Below are positions 1-9,646 of a stretch of 64,000 bases of DNA, piece by piece. The position numbers and the translations under genes are program-made. The notes under the pieces are model-generated. The model was not told the origin of the DNA. It did no database searches and saw only the letters and a list, made by a program, of their open reading frames with translations. Location of the stretch: contig JAFEUB010000733.1 in NCBI GenBank assembly GCA_024529925.1, forward strand, positions 668,501-732,500, written 5' to 3'. Source of the stretch: Ophthalmolycus amberensis. Taxonomy: Eukaryota > Chordata > Actinopteri > Perciformes > Zoarcidae. Position 1 is the stretch's first letter. Each line of letters begins with the position of its first letter.

Positions 1-27
1 GAGAGAGAGAGAGAGAGAGAGAGAGAG
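1..27. repeat. (GA)n microsatellite at window edge
   Basis: Uninterrupted GA dinucleotides run from the window edge to base 27, directly before the TATA-like element of the first rapunzel-family gene. The array probably continues upstream of the window. Confidence 0.95.
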
Positions 28-120
28 TCTATATATACATCCCAAGGAGGCTGGTGCTCACAGGCACAGCTGGACTACTGGATATCTGGACCGTAGCCCA
101 CTGGATATTTAGCTAGAAAG
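28..120 (+). promoter_or_regulatory. TATA-type promoter and non-coding exon 1 of rapunzel-like gene 1
   Basis: A TATATATA run lies at about 31-38. Transcription would be expected to start roughly 25-30 bases later (about 60-68). The sequence then ends at 120 in a canonical splice donor (AAAG/GTGAGT at 121). A matching acceptor (pyrimidine-rich TTCTTTCAG) ends at 1663 and leads into the exon holding the ATG at 1731. Inference: this is the core promoter and 5' UTR exon of the gene. The promoter assignment rests on motif spacing only. Confidence 0.6.
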
Positions 121-1663
121 GTGAGTTCATCTTTTTCTGCTCTAGTTCTTTATTCAGCATCTCCATCATCTACTTCACCACTTAACCATCATTTATAGTT
201 TTCCATAAAAGGTAAAGAAAAAGAAAGAAAGAAAGAATGAAAAACTTAATATTCAGTTTTGTTTGTTCAGCTTTTCCCACCCGTACTAAAGCTGTCTTTC
301 TTTTTTTATTTCCTTGAAAGTAAACAGTTTTTGTACAGGAAGAAAAGTCAAAATGTAAGTGACGTGCCAGAGGTAGAGATGATTCCTTTGGGGGATGTGG
401 TCTTGTGGTCTTGCTTACGTATGTATTGAAGCTCTGTAGCTCTGTAGCAAAGCATATCACATTGAAAGGGGAGATCAGTGTTTGATCAAGTGCTGTGTTG
501 GACTCGCCTTTTTTTCCATTCACAAAATATATTTCACTTTTAGTGCTTTAAGAAGAGAAACCTTTTTTTGTTTGGTTTTACAAGGGAAGATATTTTCAAA
601 CAGAAACCAAGATAATTACTCAGTAAGTATTTTATTTCACTGTTTTCTATTGTTTTTTTTAACCTTAGAATCGGAATGGAATTGAATTCTGTTATGTAAT
701 TACACATTTGAATTTTAAATGGTGCACTTTTTTGTTATTTTCATCACATGGGAATGTGGATAAATCCTAAAAGCACTGACGGCATGTGGCTGAATAAAGT
801 AGATCTAATTAGTGTAGTGCTGTAAAATGACACCACTGATCTCATCACTGCAGCAAATATTGGTGAGTCTATACACATATAAACCTGTATTTGTCTCTTT
901 TATTCATACCAAAACCTCAAAAAACACATTTGTATGTGTTGGGTTTTTAATTACATTGGTGTTGTAATGATTAGGAAAGTGTGATTGCATTATTGAACAA
1001 GTGCAGTGGTTGGGATTTTCTTCTCTCAGACCTGGGTGTGCCTTTTTCTGAACTGTATATGGGCTCCAGGGAGCGAGAAATGAGTTAGGTCATCTCTCTT
1101 GTGCATTTTACATCGAAAACCAGACTATCGTTACCAAAGTAAATCCCCTTCTTTCACCATGTTGTGAACATCTGTGTTTGCTTTGGGTCTTGGCTATTGT
1201 TGGAGCAGTTAAAAAAAAAAGAGACATCTCAAAGGGCCAATGCTGCAATGTTGCACAATACGTCATAATTCACGAGTACACACACCATGTTTGATATTTG
1301 TTCTGAATTGCCATCCGTGTGCGCCTCGTTTGTGTACTTTCATGAGCTTTTTTTCTGATATGTGTCAATGCCACCAAGGCTGACAAAAAAAAAACCCGAG
1401 TCCCTGTCATTAGCCGAGGCTCTGAGGGTGCGGCATGAAACTGGATGCCTACATGTGCAGACATGACCTGCCGTTTGCTTTATTGTAGGGATTTGTTTGT
1501 CAGGAACATGTCCTGTGAGAAAAAAAAACGACTGTATGTCAGCTGATTACATTTGTTTTGCCAAATTTAAGTTGAAAAAAAGCGCCAAATTTTTCTGAAA
1601 TGTCATAAAATCTATAAGACGATAATGAACTTTACAAGGGTTTCATGTTTCTTCTTCTTTCAG
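121..1663 (+). other. 5' UTR intron of rapunzel-like gene 1
   Basis: This gap between the non-coding exon and the coding exon starts with GTGAGT and ends with a polypyrimidine tract plus CAG. It is AT-rich, has a few homopolymer runs, and contains no convincing coding segment on either strand. The short open frames inside lack homology cues and splice signals. Confidence 0.5.
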
Positions 1664-1730
1664 GCACCAGCAAAGCCTCTAGCAGTGGACAACCAATTAG
1701 ATTAGTTAGTGTGAAACACATAATACAAAG

Positions 1731-2912
1731 ATGAATAATGTGGCAGATTGGCTCGTGCAGAACAGGGACAAGATCGAGAAAGGTGTGGAGATCATGGGAC
1801 AAGCCTCGGAGGTTCTCGCTGCCACCGTGGGCCAGCTTCACCCCATCTTGGAGGCCGTGTTCATGGCTTCAGCCGAGCTACTCAGCAACCCGGACAGCAA
1901 AGAGGCTCGCTACCTGACTCAGCAGTTCGAACTGGTCAACCAGCAACTCGAGGGAATCCAAGATGAGATCGATCAAATTGCCCTGGAGCTGCAGAAGACG
2001 TCGTTGAACAAGCAGAACTTCGATCGGGAGGCGCAGATGCTCAGCCAGTACGAAAAGTTCCAGGACTTTGTCAACGCCAAGCCAAAGTTTAAAGAGAAGA
2101 AGATGGAGAAGTTCCTCAGCCATTACGAGAACACCGATGCCGACTTGAACTTGGACGCCCTATACAATGCTGTCATTGGGGACTGCACCGCGGGAGACCC
2201 CATGCTTGAAACAGTAGTCACCACAGAGCAGAGAAGCAGAAGGGCAGTTGAGGATTTCTGCGCCCGGCTGAAGAAGCTCTTCGTGGTGGGCATTATCGCC
2301 GTCATGGGCTACTCCGCCCTCAAGGAAGGGGTGGTGGGGGAGGAGATGGTGAAGAAGTGGCAGGGACGGATGGACGAAGTAGAGAAACGAATGAAAGCGG
2401 CCGTGGATGACTGTACAGAGAACTTTGCCGATCAAGCCAAGCAGGACATGGAGCACCTGCTACAGGAGAATCCCGGCACCGTCAACCTCGATTTCACCAA
2501 ATCCCTTCTGGGTACTCTCATTAAGAAATACGACTGGGTGAACTGGTCCATCAGGGCCTTCAGCGACAAGGAGCGCATTTTCTTTTTCAACTGGCTGGCA
2601 GGAAAGAAGTGCCACGGAAGTGGAGGAGCCAACTGGTTTGACATTTTGACCAAGAGCAAGATCACAGTGGTAGTCTCTTTCTGTGTCGACCCCAAGCCCA
2701 TCAACAAGAGTCAGATCCAGGAGCAGATTGAAGCTCAGAAGATGAAGGGGAACATGATTGATGTGGCTCAGGTTCTGAACAGGAGCTTCCCCAACTGCCT
2801 GGTCCATGCTGTCAGCCATTACAAGGAGGTGGTGGAGTCCAACAACTTTCATGAGGATTGTTACTACTATGGAAAACACAAAAGAGCCTACCTGTGTATC
2901 CACTCTGAGTAG
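1731..2912 (+). CDS. Rapunzel-family protein 1 (393 aa, single coding exon)
   Basis: This 393-residue uninterrupted frame is recognised as a member of the fish rapunzel (rpz) family. In zebrafish a gain-of-function rpz allele causes skeletal and fin overgrowth; the biochemical activity of the family is unknown. Visible features are an N-terminal helical hydrophobic stretch (about 25-50), a probable coiled coil (about 62-90), the family block EDFCARLKKLF (about 174-184) followed by a hydrophobic helix (184-199), a KKYDWVNWS block near 265-273, and a C-terminal lobe ending in CIHSE. No signal peptide is obvious. The ATG at 1731 follows an acceptor at 1663 and matches the start of the paralogue at 8059. 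It is clearly diverged from that paralogue, so it is an older duplicate. No nearby AATAAA is seen; the first is at 3809-3814, beyond a MITE. Which zebrafish rpz paralogue it matches cannot be decided here. Confidence 0.85.
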   Translation: MNNVADWLVQNRDKIEKGVEIMGQASEVLAATVGQLHPILEAVFMASAELLSNPDSKEARYLTQQFELVNQQLEGIQDEIDQIALELQKTSLNKQNFDREAQMLSQYEKFQDFVNAKPKFKEKKMEKFLSHYENTDADLNLDALYNAVIGDCTAGDPMLETVVTTEQRSRRAVEDFCARLKKLFVVGIIAVMGYSALKEGVVGEEMVKKWQGRMDEVEKRMKAAVDDCTENFADQAKQDMEHLLQENPGTVNLDFTKSLLGTLIKKYDWVNWSIRAFSDKERIFFFNWLAGKKCHGSGGANWFDILTKSKITVVVSFCVDPKPINKSQIQEQIEAQKMKGNMIDVAQVLNRSFPNCLVHAVSHYKEVVESNNFHEDCYYYGKHKRAYLCIHSE

Positions 2913-3237
2913 GCTCACAGAAAAACAGAAAGTGCAGCCGCATAAGAAAATGAACAACACATACATTTGTGAATGTCTTTACCAGAGACCAGGAAATATT
3001 TCCATTGAATATAGAAAATTAATTCTTAAATATTGTCTTAGACGATGTATAACCTGCTCTGTCAGGTTTCTGGTTTGTGATTCCTTGTCTTGCTTGTAAT
3101 GATTTTTATTCTTTTACATATGTCTTTCATGATGATTCAGCAGCTTCAGGGTGTTTTTTTTCAGAGATGTACATCTCCATGCCAGCTTTGATGTAGAGTT
3201 ATGACTCTCGTAATGATTCTGTCCCCATTGGATATGA
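2913..3237 (+). other. 3' flank of rapunzel-like gene 1
   Basis: Presumed 3' UTR or downstream sequence. It is AT-rich, with no open frame of interest and no AATAAA hexamer before the MITE-like element that begins at 3238. Confidence 0.4.
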
Positions 3238-3667
3238 CTAGGGTTGGGCGATGTGACGATATTAATCTGTTAACTGTGAAGGACTTTGTCATATAGTTTA
3301 TACCAAGGCACCCTTCCCCTTCAATACCTTTACACATCTCTAGGTGTATCGGACCATTGTGGGCAATGCGGTAAATCAATGAGCAGGACTACTTTATGGC
3401 TTATTCGATTTGTCCTGTTGCACTGATGGGATGCAGTACCCAGATTTGTCCATTTGGGTTATTTTAAGCTTCCCAGTTCTTTATTGACATTTGAAAACTG
3501 TAGAACAAGTAAATAATTGGACCTTGAGTTGGGATTGTTTTGTCATTCCTTGTACAGTTTCTCAATTTAAGAGACTGTTTACCACCTATACAACGTATAC
3601 AGAATACCACAAAACGAAAAAATGACATACTATGTTTACGGATTATATCGATATCGCCCACTCCTAG
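3238..3667. mobile_element. MITE-like element with terminal inverted repeats
   Basis: The left end reads CTAGGGTTGGGCGATGTGA and the right end is its imperfect reverse complement (CGATATCGCCCACTCCTAG). The approximately 430-bp interior is AT-rich and has no transposase. Flanks carry a possible degenerate 8-bp target duplication (GATATGAC / GATATAAA). This fits a non-autonomous hAT-type element of fish genomes; the superfamily call is inferred from the ends only. Confidence 0.6.
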
Positions 3668-5266
3668 ATATAAATGTGTGTAAAACAAAATCAATTCTAA
3701 TATTCTTGCTGCTTTTGGTGCAATATATTGCTGCAGGGCAAACGCCCCAAATCCTTATTCCACAATCAACTTCGTCAATATACTTGTGTATATTTTCCTT
3801 TAATTTGTAATAAACTAAAAAATATGAATGGTTTTGGTATCATTGGTCTTCATTACTCAGTTATTCAAAACGCAACTTTTGAGTTAAAACCTATTACAAT
3901 TATTGAAAACCATGATTCATTTGGAAGCATAATGTTCTGCTGACTGCAATTCAGAACAAATCTCCTTCAACAGTCATAATGCTTTAATAACAGGCCTTTG
4001 TTTATGAAATGGGTGGAGGTTGATCTGTAATAATATCGCCACAGCAACAATCTATTATGCTCACAACTTTTTTTTGTTATGCTCCACCACCCAAGTTTTT
4101 ATTTTTTTCCTTTCTGACTGGGTGTGCCTCTGTAACATGAGAGCCACATGACCAATAGGAAGACAAACAGTCTGGAAGTTACTGTATTTGTTCCGCAAAC
4201 TTTTTAAGGTGAGTCCATTTCTGTTCAACATGCTTGTAGTGGACGGGCTCATGAAGGTAAACTGTGGTGGTAGCGATAAGACACTTAAATAGGAAACGAT
4301 CGATTCAACTTCATCGACTCCATTCCAGCCTCTCGTTACATAATCGAGCTTTTTATTTTCCCCTCTTTGACAGCACCGACGTGCCGTTTAAAAAATGTCA
4401 AATGCGCGTATTTTGTTAACGCGGCTTCTTTAATAAAGTGAAGTGGGTGATTAGACGAATCTGTAAAAAAAAAGAAAAAGGAAGAATCCAGTTTAAACTA
4501 AAACATGTCGATTTTTATGGGCGTTGGTTGCCAGAACTGGTGCCACCGCTTCACTTTTTCCAGGAAGTGTTTTAACTTTTGAAAGGCGTTATCCACTTGT
4601 GTTGTAACAGAGAACCCGGTCTGTGGTGTTAACCCGCGATGTTTGTTTGCTCTCTATCCATCGGCTGTATAATGATACAATTAGAGCCCTTGTACACGGA
4701 CTGATCGATACATGTTCCATTAAGAGGGCGCATTAACTGCGCGTCTGTCTCTCGGTGGCCAGGCTGAGTGGTCAGCTGTCAGAGGGTTTGGTCATCTTTG
4801 TGTTCAGAGGAAGCTCTGCCACTCAGCATAAATGAAACATGAACTATCTGAGCTCTTATAGAGACATCTTGTATTTGTATGAAGATGTTTTTTTTTTTTA
4901 TTATCACAAATGCTGTTAAACGGAATTGCCTTTACAAAATATCAAGAAATTAACATGTTTCTAATGTAGCCTGTTGTTTTCAATCAGTGCATTTCCTTAA
5001 ATTATTAGTTTTAATTCAAGACAAGTGCAAATACACCACTGTAAACATTCAAGTGAAAGTCTTGCATTCACAATGTAGGTCAAAATCTAGTCTTTGGTCA
5101 AAATACAGAAGAACTATCAGCTAAAAGTACTAGTTCTGCAGAAAAATGTCCCCCGTGACTGACTTATTATGTATTGCATTATTAGATAGTTAATACAGAT
5201 TCACATTGTGCTATTGTAGCAGGTAGAAGTGGAGCTACTTTTAACTACTACTACTCATGTTTTGTC
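3668..5266. other. Intergenic sequence between rapunzel-like genes 1 and 2
   Basis: AT-rich intergenic DNA. It holds a possible poly(A) signal at 3809-3814, homopolymer tracts near 4889-4900, and from about 5090 the start of an interspersed repeat whose other end (AGTTACTTTCCACCACTG) lies near 5722-5740. No gene seen. Confidence 0.4.
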
Positions 5267-5578
5267 CAGTGATTTCCAAACTAGTGGTTGGGCCCCTCCA
5301 AAGGGTCACAAGAAGAATCTGAGGGGTCGTGAGATGATTAATGGGTCAGGAAACAAGAAAAACATCGTCTATACGCAAATCTATTTTCATTTTTTGTCAA
5401 ATATAGTATTCCTTTAGTCCTCACACTGTTACTTAAATGAAACAAACTGGCAACAAGTTTTTTTTTTGTTTGGTGTATTTGCTAACAACTCACAGAGTTA
5501 AACCTAAACCTAACAAGGGGCCCAAAGTAGACACTGTTCTTTGTGAGGGGTCACAAGACAAACAATGTTGGAAACAAT
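5267..5578. mobile_element. Interspersed fish repeat nested inside another repeat
   Basis: The segment starts CAGTGATTTCCAAACTAGTGG and ends near a rough inverse (CAATGTTGGAAACA). It contains the GGGTCACAAGA / GAGGGGTCGTGAGATGATTAATGGG motif seen widely in fish interspersed repeats. It interrupts a second repeat (about 5090-5740) that has GTGGAAAGTAACT-type ends. A related fragment lies at about 11450-11830. Recognition is from memory of repeat patterns, with no library search. Confidence 0.5.
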
Positions 5579-6145
5579 GCTTTTTTTATAAGGTTTAATG
5601 TATCTCAAAAGTAGCTGAGGAGTACAATGTTTCCCTCTGAAATGTAGTATAAGTAGCATACATGGAAATACTCAATACCTCAAAGCTACAGTACAGTACA
5701 AGTACAAGTAAATCAGTACTTTAGTTACTTTCCACCACTGAATATAAGTGGAAATATTAGTAAAAAACAAGACTTGTTATTCGTGTCTGTAGGCTGCATT
5801 CATATCTCTGGTGAGATGCACCTCCAGCTCTCTGTTTCTGAAAATGTGATTTCTTCAAGCACTTTTATGTTTGAACTGTGAGAATGTGCTTCACGTGCAC
5901 TCAGTCTGCAGTTACACCACCCCCGGGACCTTGAGAGAAAGAGATAGATAACATCAGTGGAAAACAGGAATCACAGTTTTAGCACGGTCAAATCAAATGA
6001 GATACAGTGACTGTAAATGCGTTAACATCCTGCTGGAATTTCCTGTACTTTGTTGTTTTTGTTGTCAAGTCTCACAAGGAAAGATTATGCAGATATTACA
6101 TATTTTATATCATATAGAACTTCGTTGACATTCAAAGGATGCTTT

Positions 6146-6418
6146 AAAGGGATAGTTTGCCAATTTGGAAAAAGCCCTTATTGTCTTTCTTGCCAAGAGT
6201 ATATGAGAAGATCAATATCACTCTCATGTCTGTCCTTTAAATATGAAGCTACAGGTAGCAGCTGGTTAGCTTAGCATAAAGCCAGGGAAACAGGGGCAAA
6301 CAGCTAGCTGTTCAAATCTCTTAATCTCACGACAACCAGACATGAGAGTGGTATCGATCTTCGAATCAACTCTCAGCAAGAAAGGGAAAAAGCGTATTTC
6401 CCAAAATGTTGAACTAAC
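6146..6418. mobile_element. Fold-back interspersed repeat inside module A copy 1
   Basis: The sequence begins AAAGGGATAGTTTGCCAATT and ends GTATTTCCCAAAATGTTGAAC, a rough inverse. Its centre carries GCTGGTTAGCTTAGCATAAAG, a motif recurring in the larger fold-back copy at 48488-48870 and in part at 50730-51075. This is a common non-autonomous fish repeat type. Further copies ride with module A at about 18947-19219 and 21212-21484. Confidence 0.65.
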
Positions 6419-7739
6419 TACTAAGTCTTTGTTCAGATCTGTAAAGCCATGTTGGAATTGAATGACTAGTGTTGACATCCTCCTTGTCTGCGGATGCCTG
6501 CAGATGTGTCTGACTGCTGCAGAGGTGTTCGATGCATCAGGCTGAGAAATGGGTGATATCTTGTCACAGAAATCGTCTGCAGTCTAGCTAGATTACCCCC
6601 ACAGAGCACACCTCAGCAGAGAGACGAACGAGCTGACAGATTATTTTCCATTGTCCTTGTTGCTGTGGTAACTTGCTGAGTTTCACTGGAAAACGCACCC
6701 TTGCCCAGCAAGTCTAACCTCTTACACTTAATCGCTTCCCACGCCTGCTGCTTCATTATTGACTGGGCTGGCTGAAGGAGAAACAGATCTGCTGCTGCTC
6801 CTCCTTCAGCCACAATTTAAAAAACAAAAAACTCTCCAAAGGCCAGAAACCTGAATTAAAACACGCGAGGACAGCTTCATTAGCTTGAGCTGCTGTGTTG
6901 ACATTGAATGTGAGGGTGTGAAGCCAGTAGAAGAGTGTACCATCATTTAGATTTCCACCCACATTACACATTTCCAGTTTTGCAAAAGGACGTGTCTGAA
7001 CATGCCTCGGAAATTAATATGGGTTGCTCTCACAGTCAGCTTTTTCTCCATTTCCTGATCTTTGGGAGGAGCTGTTTTGTTAAATAAGATTTTCCAAATC
7101 CTCTTCTTTTTCCAGTGCAAGACAGGATGTAATTTCCTTAATATAATATATATATAATATATAATATAAGGACCCATCTAGCATCACTAAACCCTTTTTA
7201 TATTTGTATTATGTTAGGCCCCTTGAAAACAAAGATTCACCCGAAGACAAAATGTGACTTTTTTACGGACAGAATAACTACTGTCCTGACTTACAGTAGT
7301 GATGAACTCCTCCTACCCCACCATGTGCTATAAGTCGTACACAACCAGCACTCTGGGTGCATTCCTCCCTCAGACCAATCTGTACGACGATTTAACCTTC
7401 TCTGCGCAGAGAATAAATACTTTAAAGACAAGCTTCTTTTCTCAATGTTTCTTAATTTCAGTATCATAGGACTCACTCGGTACTATTAAATCGGTTTTTT
7501 TCCCACCACAGTAGTTAGTCAGTCAGCCCTTCTCCATGTTGTCTTCACAAGTTATACTTGAAATGATAGACTGCACTGCTCGTTTAAGACCAATAACAGA
7601 TACCTCCCTAATTCCCACAACGTAAACTTAAAAGTTTCATTGCACCACCTCAATGAAACTGTCGATTTACATACAAATAACATACAAGCAATTCAGCCCA
7701 GACCGGCCCTCCGTCACTGCTGAATTCCCTTTGCGTTGT

Positions 7740-7879
7740 TGAGTCATTGCTCACTGGGTGTGGCCATCAGCCAGCACTCTAAGCTCACTTGGCTGTTTCT
7801 CTCTTTCCTTACCAGTTTTTGCTGTGTTGTAAGAGGAGCGAGGAAGCAGGCCGCAGTCTAACTACACTGAAACAGAACA
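7740..7879 (+). promoter_or_regulatory. Proximal promoter and non-coding exon 1 of rapunzel-like gene 2
   Basis: A perfect AP-1 site (TGAGTCA, 7740-7746) lies about 110 bases before a donor at 7879/7880 (GAACA/GTAAGT). A matching acceptor (TTAAAATCAG) ends at 8038, 20 bases before the ATG. The likely non-coding exon is about 7815-7879; the transcription start itself is not determined and no TATA box is seen. The same block sits at the end of every module A copy. Confidence 0.55.
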
Positions 7880-8058
7880 GTAAGTAGATCAATAAAACAT
7901 GTGTTTTGTCTTATACTTTCTGCCTCATTTGTGTTCAGTTTTTGACCTGTTTGTGTGTTCTTGGAGGAGGTTTTCTTGCTTAAATATCACAACAGACAGT
8001 TTCTAACCATATCAATATCTTTCTCTTATTAAAATCAGCCTGAGAGACATCAGCAAAG

Positions 8059-9234
8059 ATGGCAAACCAGCTACAGCAGCTTGTAGCGGATAGAAAGGAT
8101 ATGGTGGAGACTGTGATGGAAGTGTTTGAACATGGAGCTGAAATGGTGGCCAGCATCGCCGGCGACCTTTTCCCCATTTTCGCCATCGCCGCTCCAATCG
8201 TTAAACTGGCTCTGGACAATGTGGAAAGCAAAGAGGCGGTGTTCATGAAGGAGCAGTTTCAGAAGGTGCGAGAACGTCTGGAGGTGGCCTCCGAGGAGAT
8301 CCAGCGGATCAACGAGGAGATTAAGAGGAGCGGATTGGATGCTGTGTATTTCCCAGTGGAGGAGAACATCACTAACCAGTTCAGGAAGTACATGGACATC
8401 CTCAACGCCAAACCCAAGTTCCGGGAGGTCAAGAAGAAGCTTTTCCTGGATCATTTTGCCAAGACCGGTGGTGACAAAAACCTTATCACCCTCTACAACT
8501 CTGTGACGGGAGATAACTTCTCCGGGGAATCTGTGCTCGAGATCACGCTGAACTACGAGGAGAAAAGTCGCCGGCCGCTGGAGGACTTCTGCGCCCGGCT
8601 GAAGAAGCTGTTCTGCATCGGGCTCATCGCTCTTTTGGGCCACGCCGCTCTGAAGGGGTACGACGAGGAGGACGCGCTTCTGAAAGACTGGGGTGAGAAG
8701 ATGAAGACTGTCCAGGTTAAAATGAATGAAGTCATTGAAGACTGCATCATCAGCTTCCCCAAACAGGCTGAGATGGACTCCCTTCGACTGGTGAGAGACG
8801 AGTCAAACTTAACCAACCAGCAGCTAGCTAATGCTATAGTAGAGAAACTAAAGAAGAAGTATGACTGGGTGGGCTGGTCCGTGCGTATTTTCAAGTCTCC
8901 TACAGGCATGTTTGCCAAAAAGAAGGATTACCACTGCCCGACCGGGAAGAGCCGCTTCCAGGTCCCTTCATCAGATGAGAAACTTAACGTCTGGGTGTCC
9001 TACAGCTCCTCGCCCGAGCCTGTGGATAGCAATCACATCCAGCAGCTGATCCAGAGTCAGAAGAAGCTCACGGTGGTGGGTGTAGCCGAGTTCCTGTTTA
9101 AGACGTTGCCCGGCGCCTGCGTGGTCCACACGGTCAAAACCAGCAGAGACCTGGCCTGCTCCCGGAGCTTCACAGATGAGCTCCACTACTGGGAGGAGCA
9201 CAACAACTTCTACGTCTGCGTTCACTCGGCCTGA
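8059..9234 (+). CDS. Rapunzel-family protein 2 (391 aa, single coding exon)
   Basis: An intact 391-codon frame of the rapunzel family, diverged from the protein at 1731 but with the same layout. It has a hydrophobic N-terminal segment (about 30-52), a coiled-coil-like stretch (65-90), the EDFCARLKKLF block (175-185), a hydrophobic helix (184-199), a KKYDWVGWSVR block and a C-terminal lobe ending VCVHSA. A single GMFA tetrapeptide sits at 283-286. The start is the ATG at 8059, shortly after a splice acceptor at 8038. A consensus poly(A) signal lies at 9641-9646. The 23123-24335 copy is nearly identical downstream of codon ~60 but is frameshifted, so this is the functional member of the recent pair. 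Molecular function is unknown. Confidence 0.85.
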   Translation: MANQLQQLVADRKDMVETVMEVFEHGAEMVASIAGDLFPIFAIAAPIVKLALDNVESKEAVFMKEQFQKVRERLEVASEEIQRINEEIKRSGLDAVYFPVEENITNQFRKYMDILNAKPKFREVKKKLFLDHFAKTGGDKNLITLYNSVTGDNFSGESVLEITLNYEEKSRRPLEDFCARLKKLFCIGLIALLGHAALKGYDEEDALLKDWGEKMKTVQVKMNEVIEDCIISFPKQAEMDSLRLVRDESNLTNQQLANAIVEKLKKKYDWVGWSVRIFKSPTGMFAKKKDYHCPTGKSRFQVPSSDEKLNVWVSYSSSPEPVDSNHIQQLIQSQKKLTVVGVAEFLFKTLPGACVVHTVKTSRDLACSRSFTDELHYWEEHNNFYVCVHSA

Positions 9235-9640
9235 AGATTTAGACGCTGAAAAAACTCTCGAAAGTCAATCCTTCAGTATGTAGGTTACTTCATATTTACA
9301 CAGATAATCACAGAGTCCATCGCTGCCTTAGCCTTGAAATACGACACAGTTTGTGCCTTAATTGAGGCCCTCTCTGAGTATCTTTTTTACCAAATGATTC
9401 TGTTTTTCTAAAGATGTTAACTGTTAGTTTCTTGCGGTGGGGGTGAATCAAATCATTTTTATTCATACAGTCCAATATCACAAATTTGTCTTAAGGGGTC
9501 ATGTGTACAGACTTCCACAAGAAAGTAACTAGATTCTTCACCTTAGAATAATGACCTTTGACCTCTTTTGTTTAGGCTGTATTATATCCCTGTGTCTCTT
9601 TTTGTTATGAGATTGCTCAATCGTGTAACGTTATAATCTC

Positions 9641-9646
9641 AATAAA
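9641..9646 (+). terminator. Poly(A) signal of rapunzel-like gene 2
   Basis: AATAAA about 400 bases after the stop codon, within the block that is duplicated downstream (24742-24747). Confidence 0.6.

Larger units (their letters stand above)
5622..7905. repeat. Duplicated module A, copy 1
   Basis: About 2.28 kb from GTACAATGTTTCCC to AAAACATGTGTT. It recurs almost identically at 18423-20692 and 20693-22969, and its last ~0.84 kb recurs at 17595-18422. It contains a fold-back repeat (6146-6418) and, at its right end, the non-coding exon and proximal promoter of rapunzel-like gene 2. The small open frames repeated in every copy (74, 70, 76 and 61 codons) are carried along and do not look like genes. 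Confidence 0.9.

Noticed and set aside
6050..6274. 74-codon frame repeated at 18851 and 21116
   Set aside because: It overlaps the fold-back repeat in each module A copy. Identity is due to the recent duplication, and there are no splice or family cues.
7291..7476. 61-codon minus-strand frame present in four module A copies
   Set aside because: Same reason: preserved only because the copies are young. No recognised domain and no supporting signals.
8071..8643. 190-codon minus-strand frame opposite rapunzel gene 2 (and similar ones opposite gene 1)
   Set aside because: Antisense shadow of a GC-rich coding exon; composition mirrors the sense codons, with no family match.
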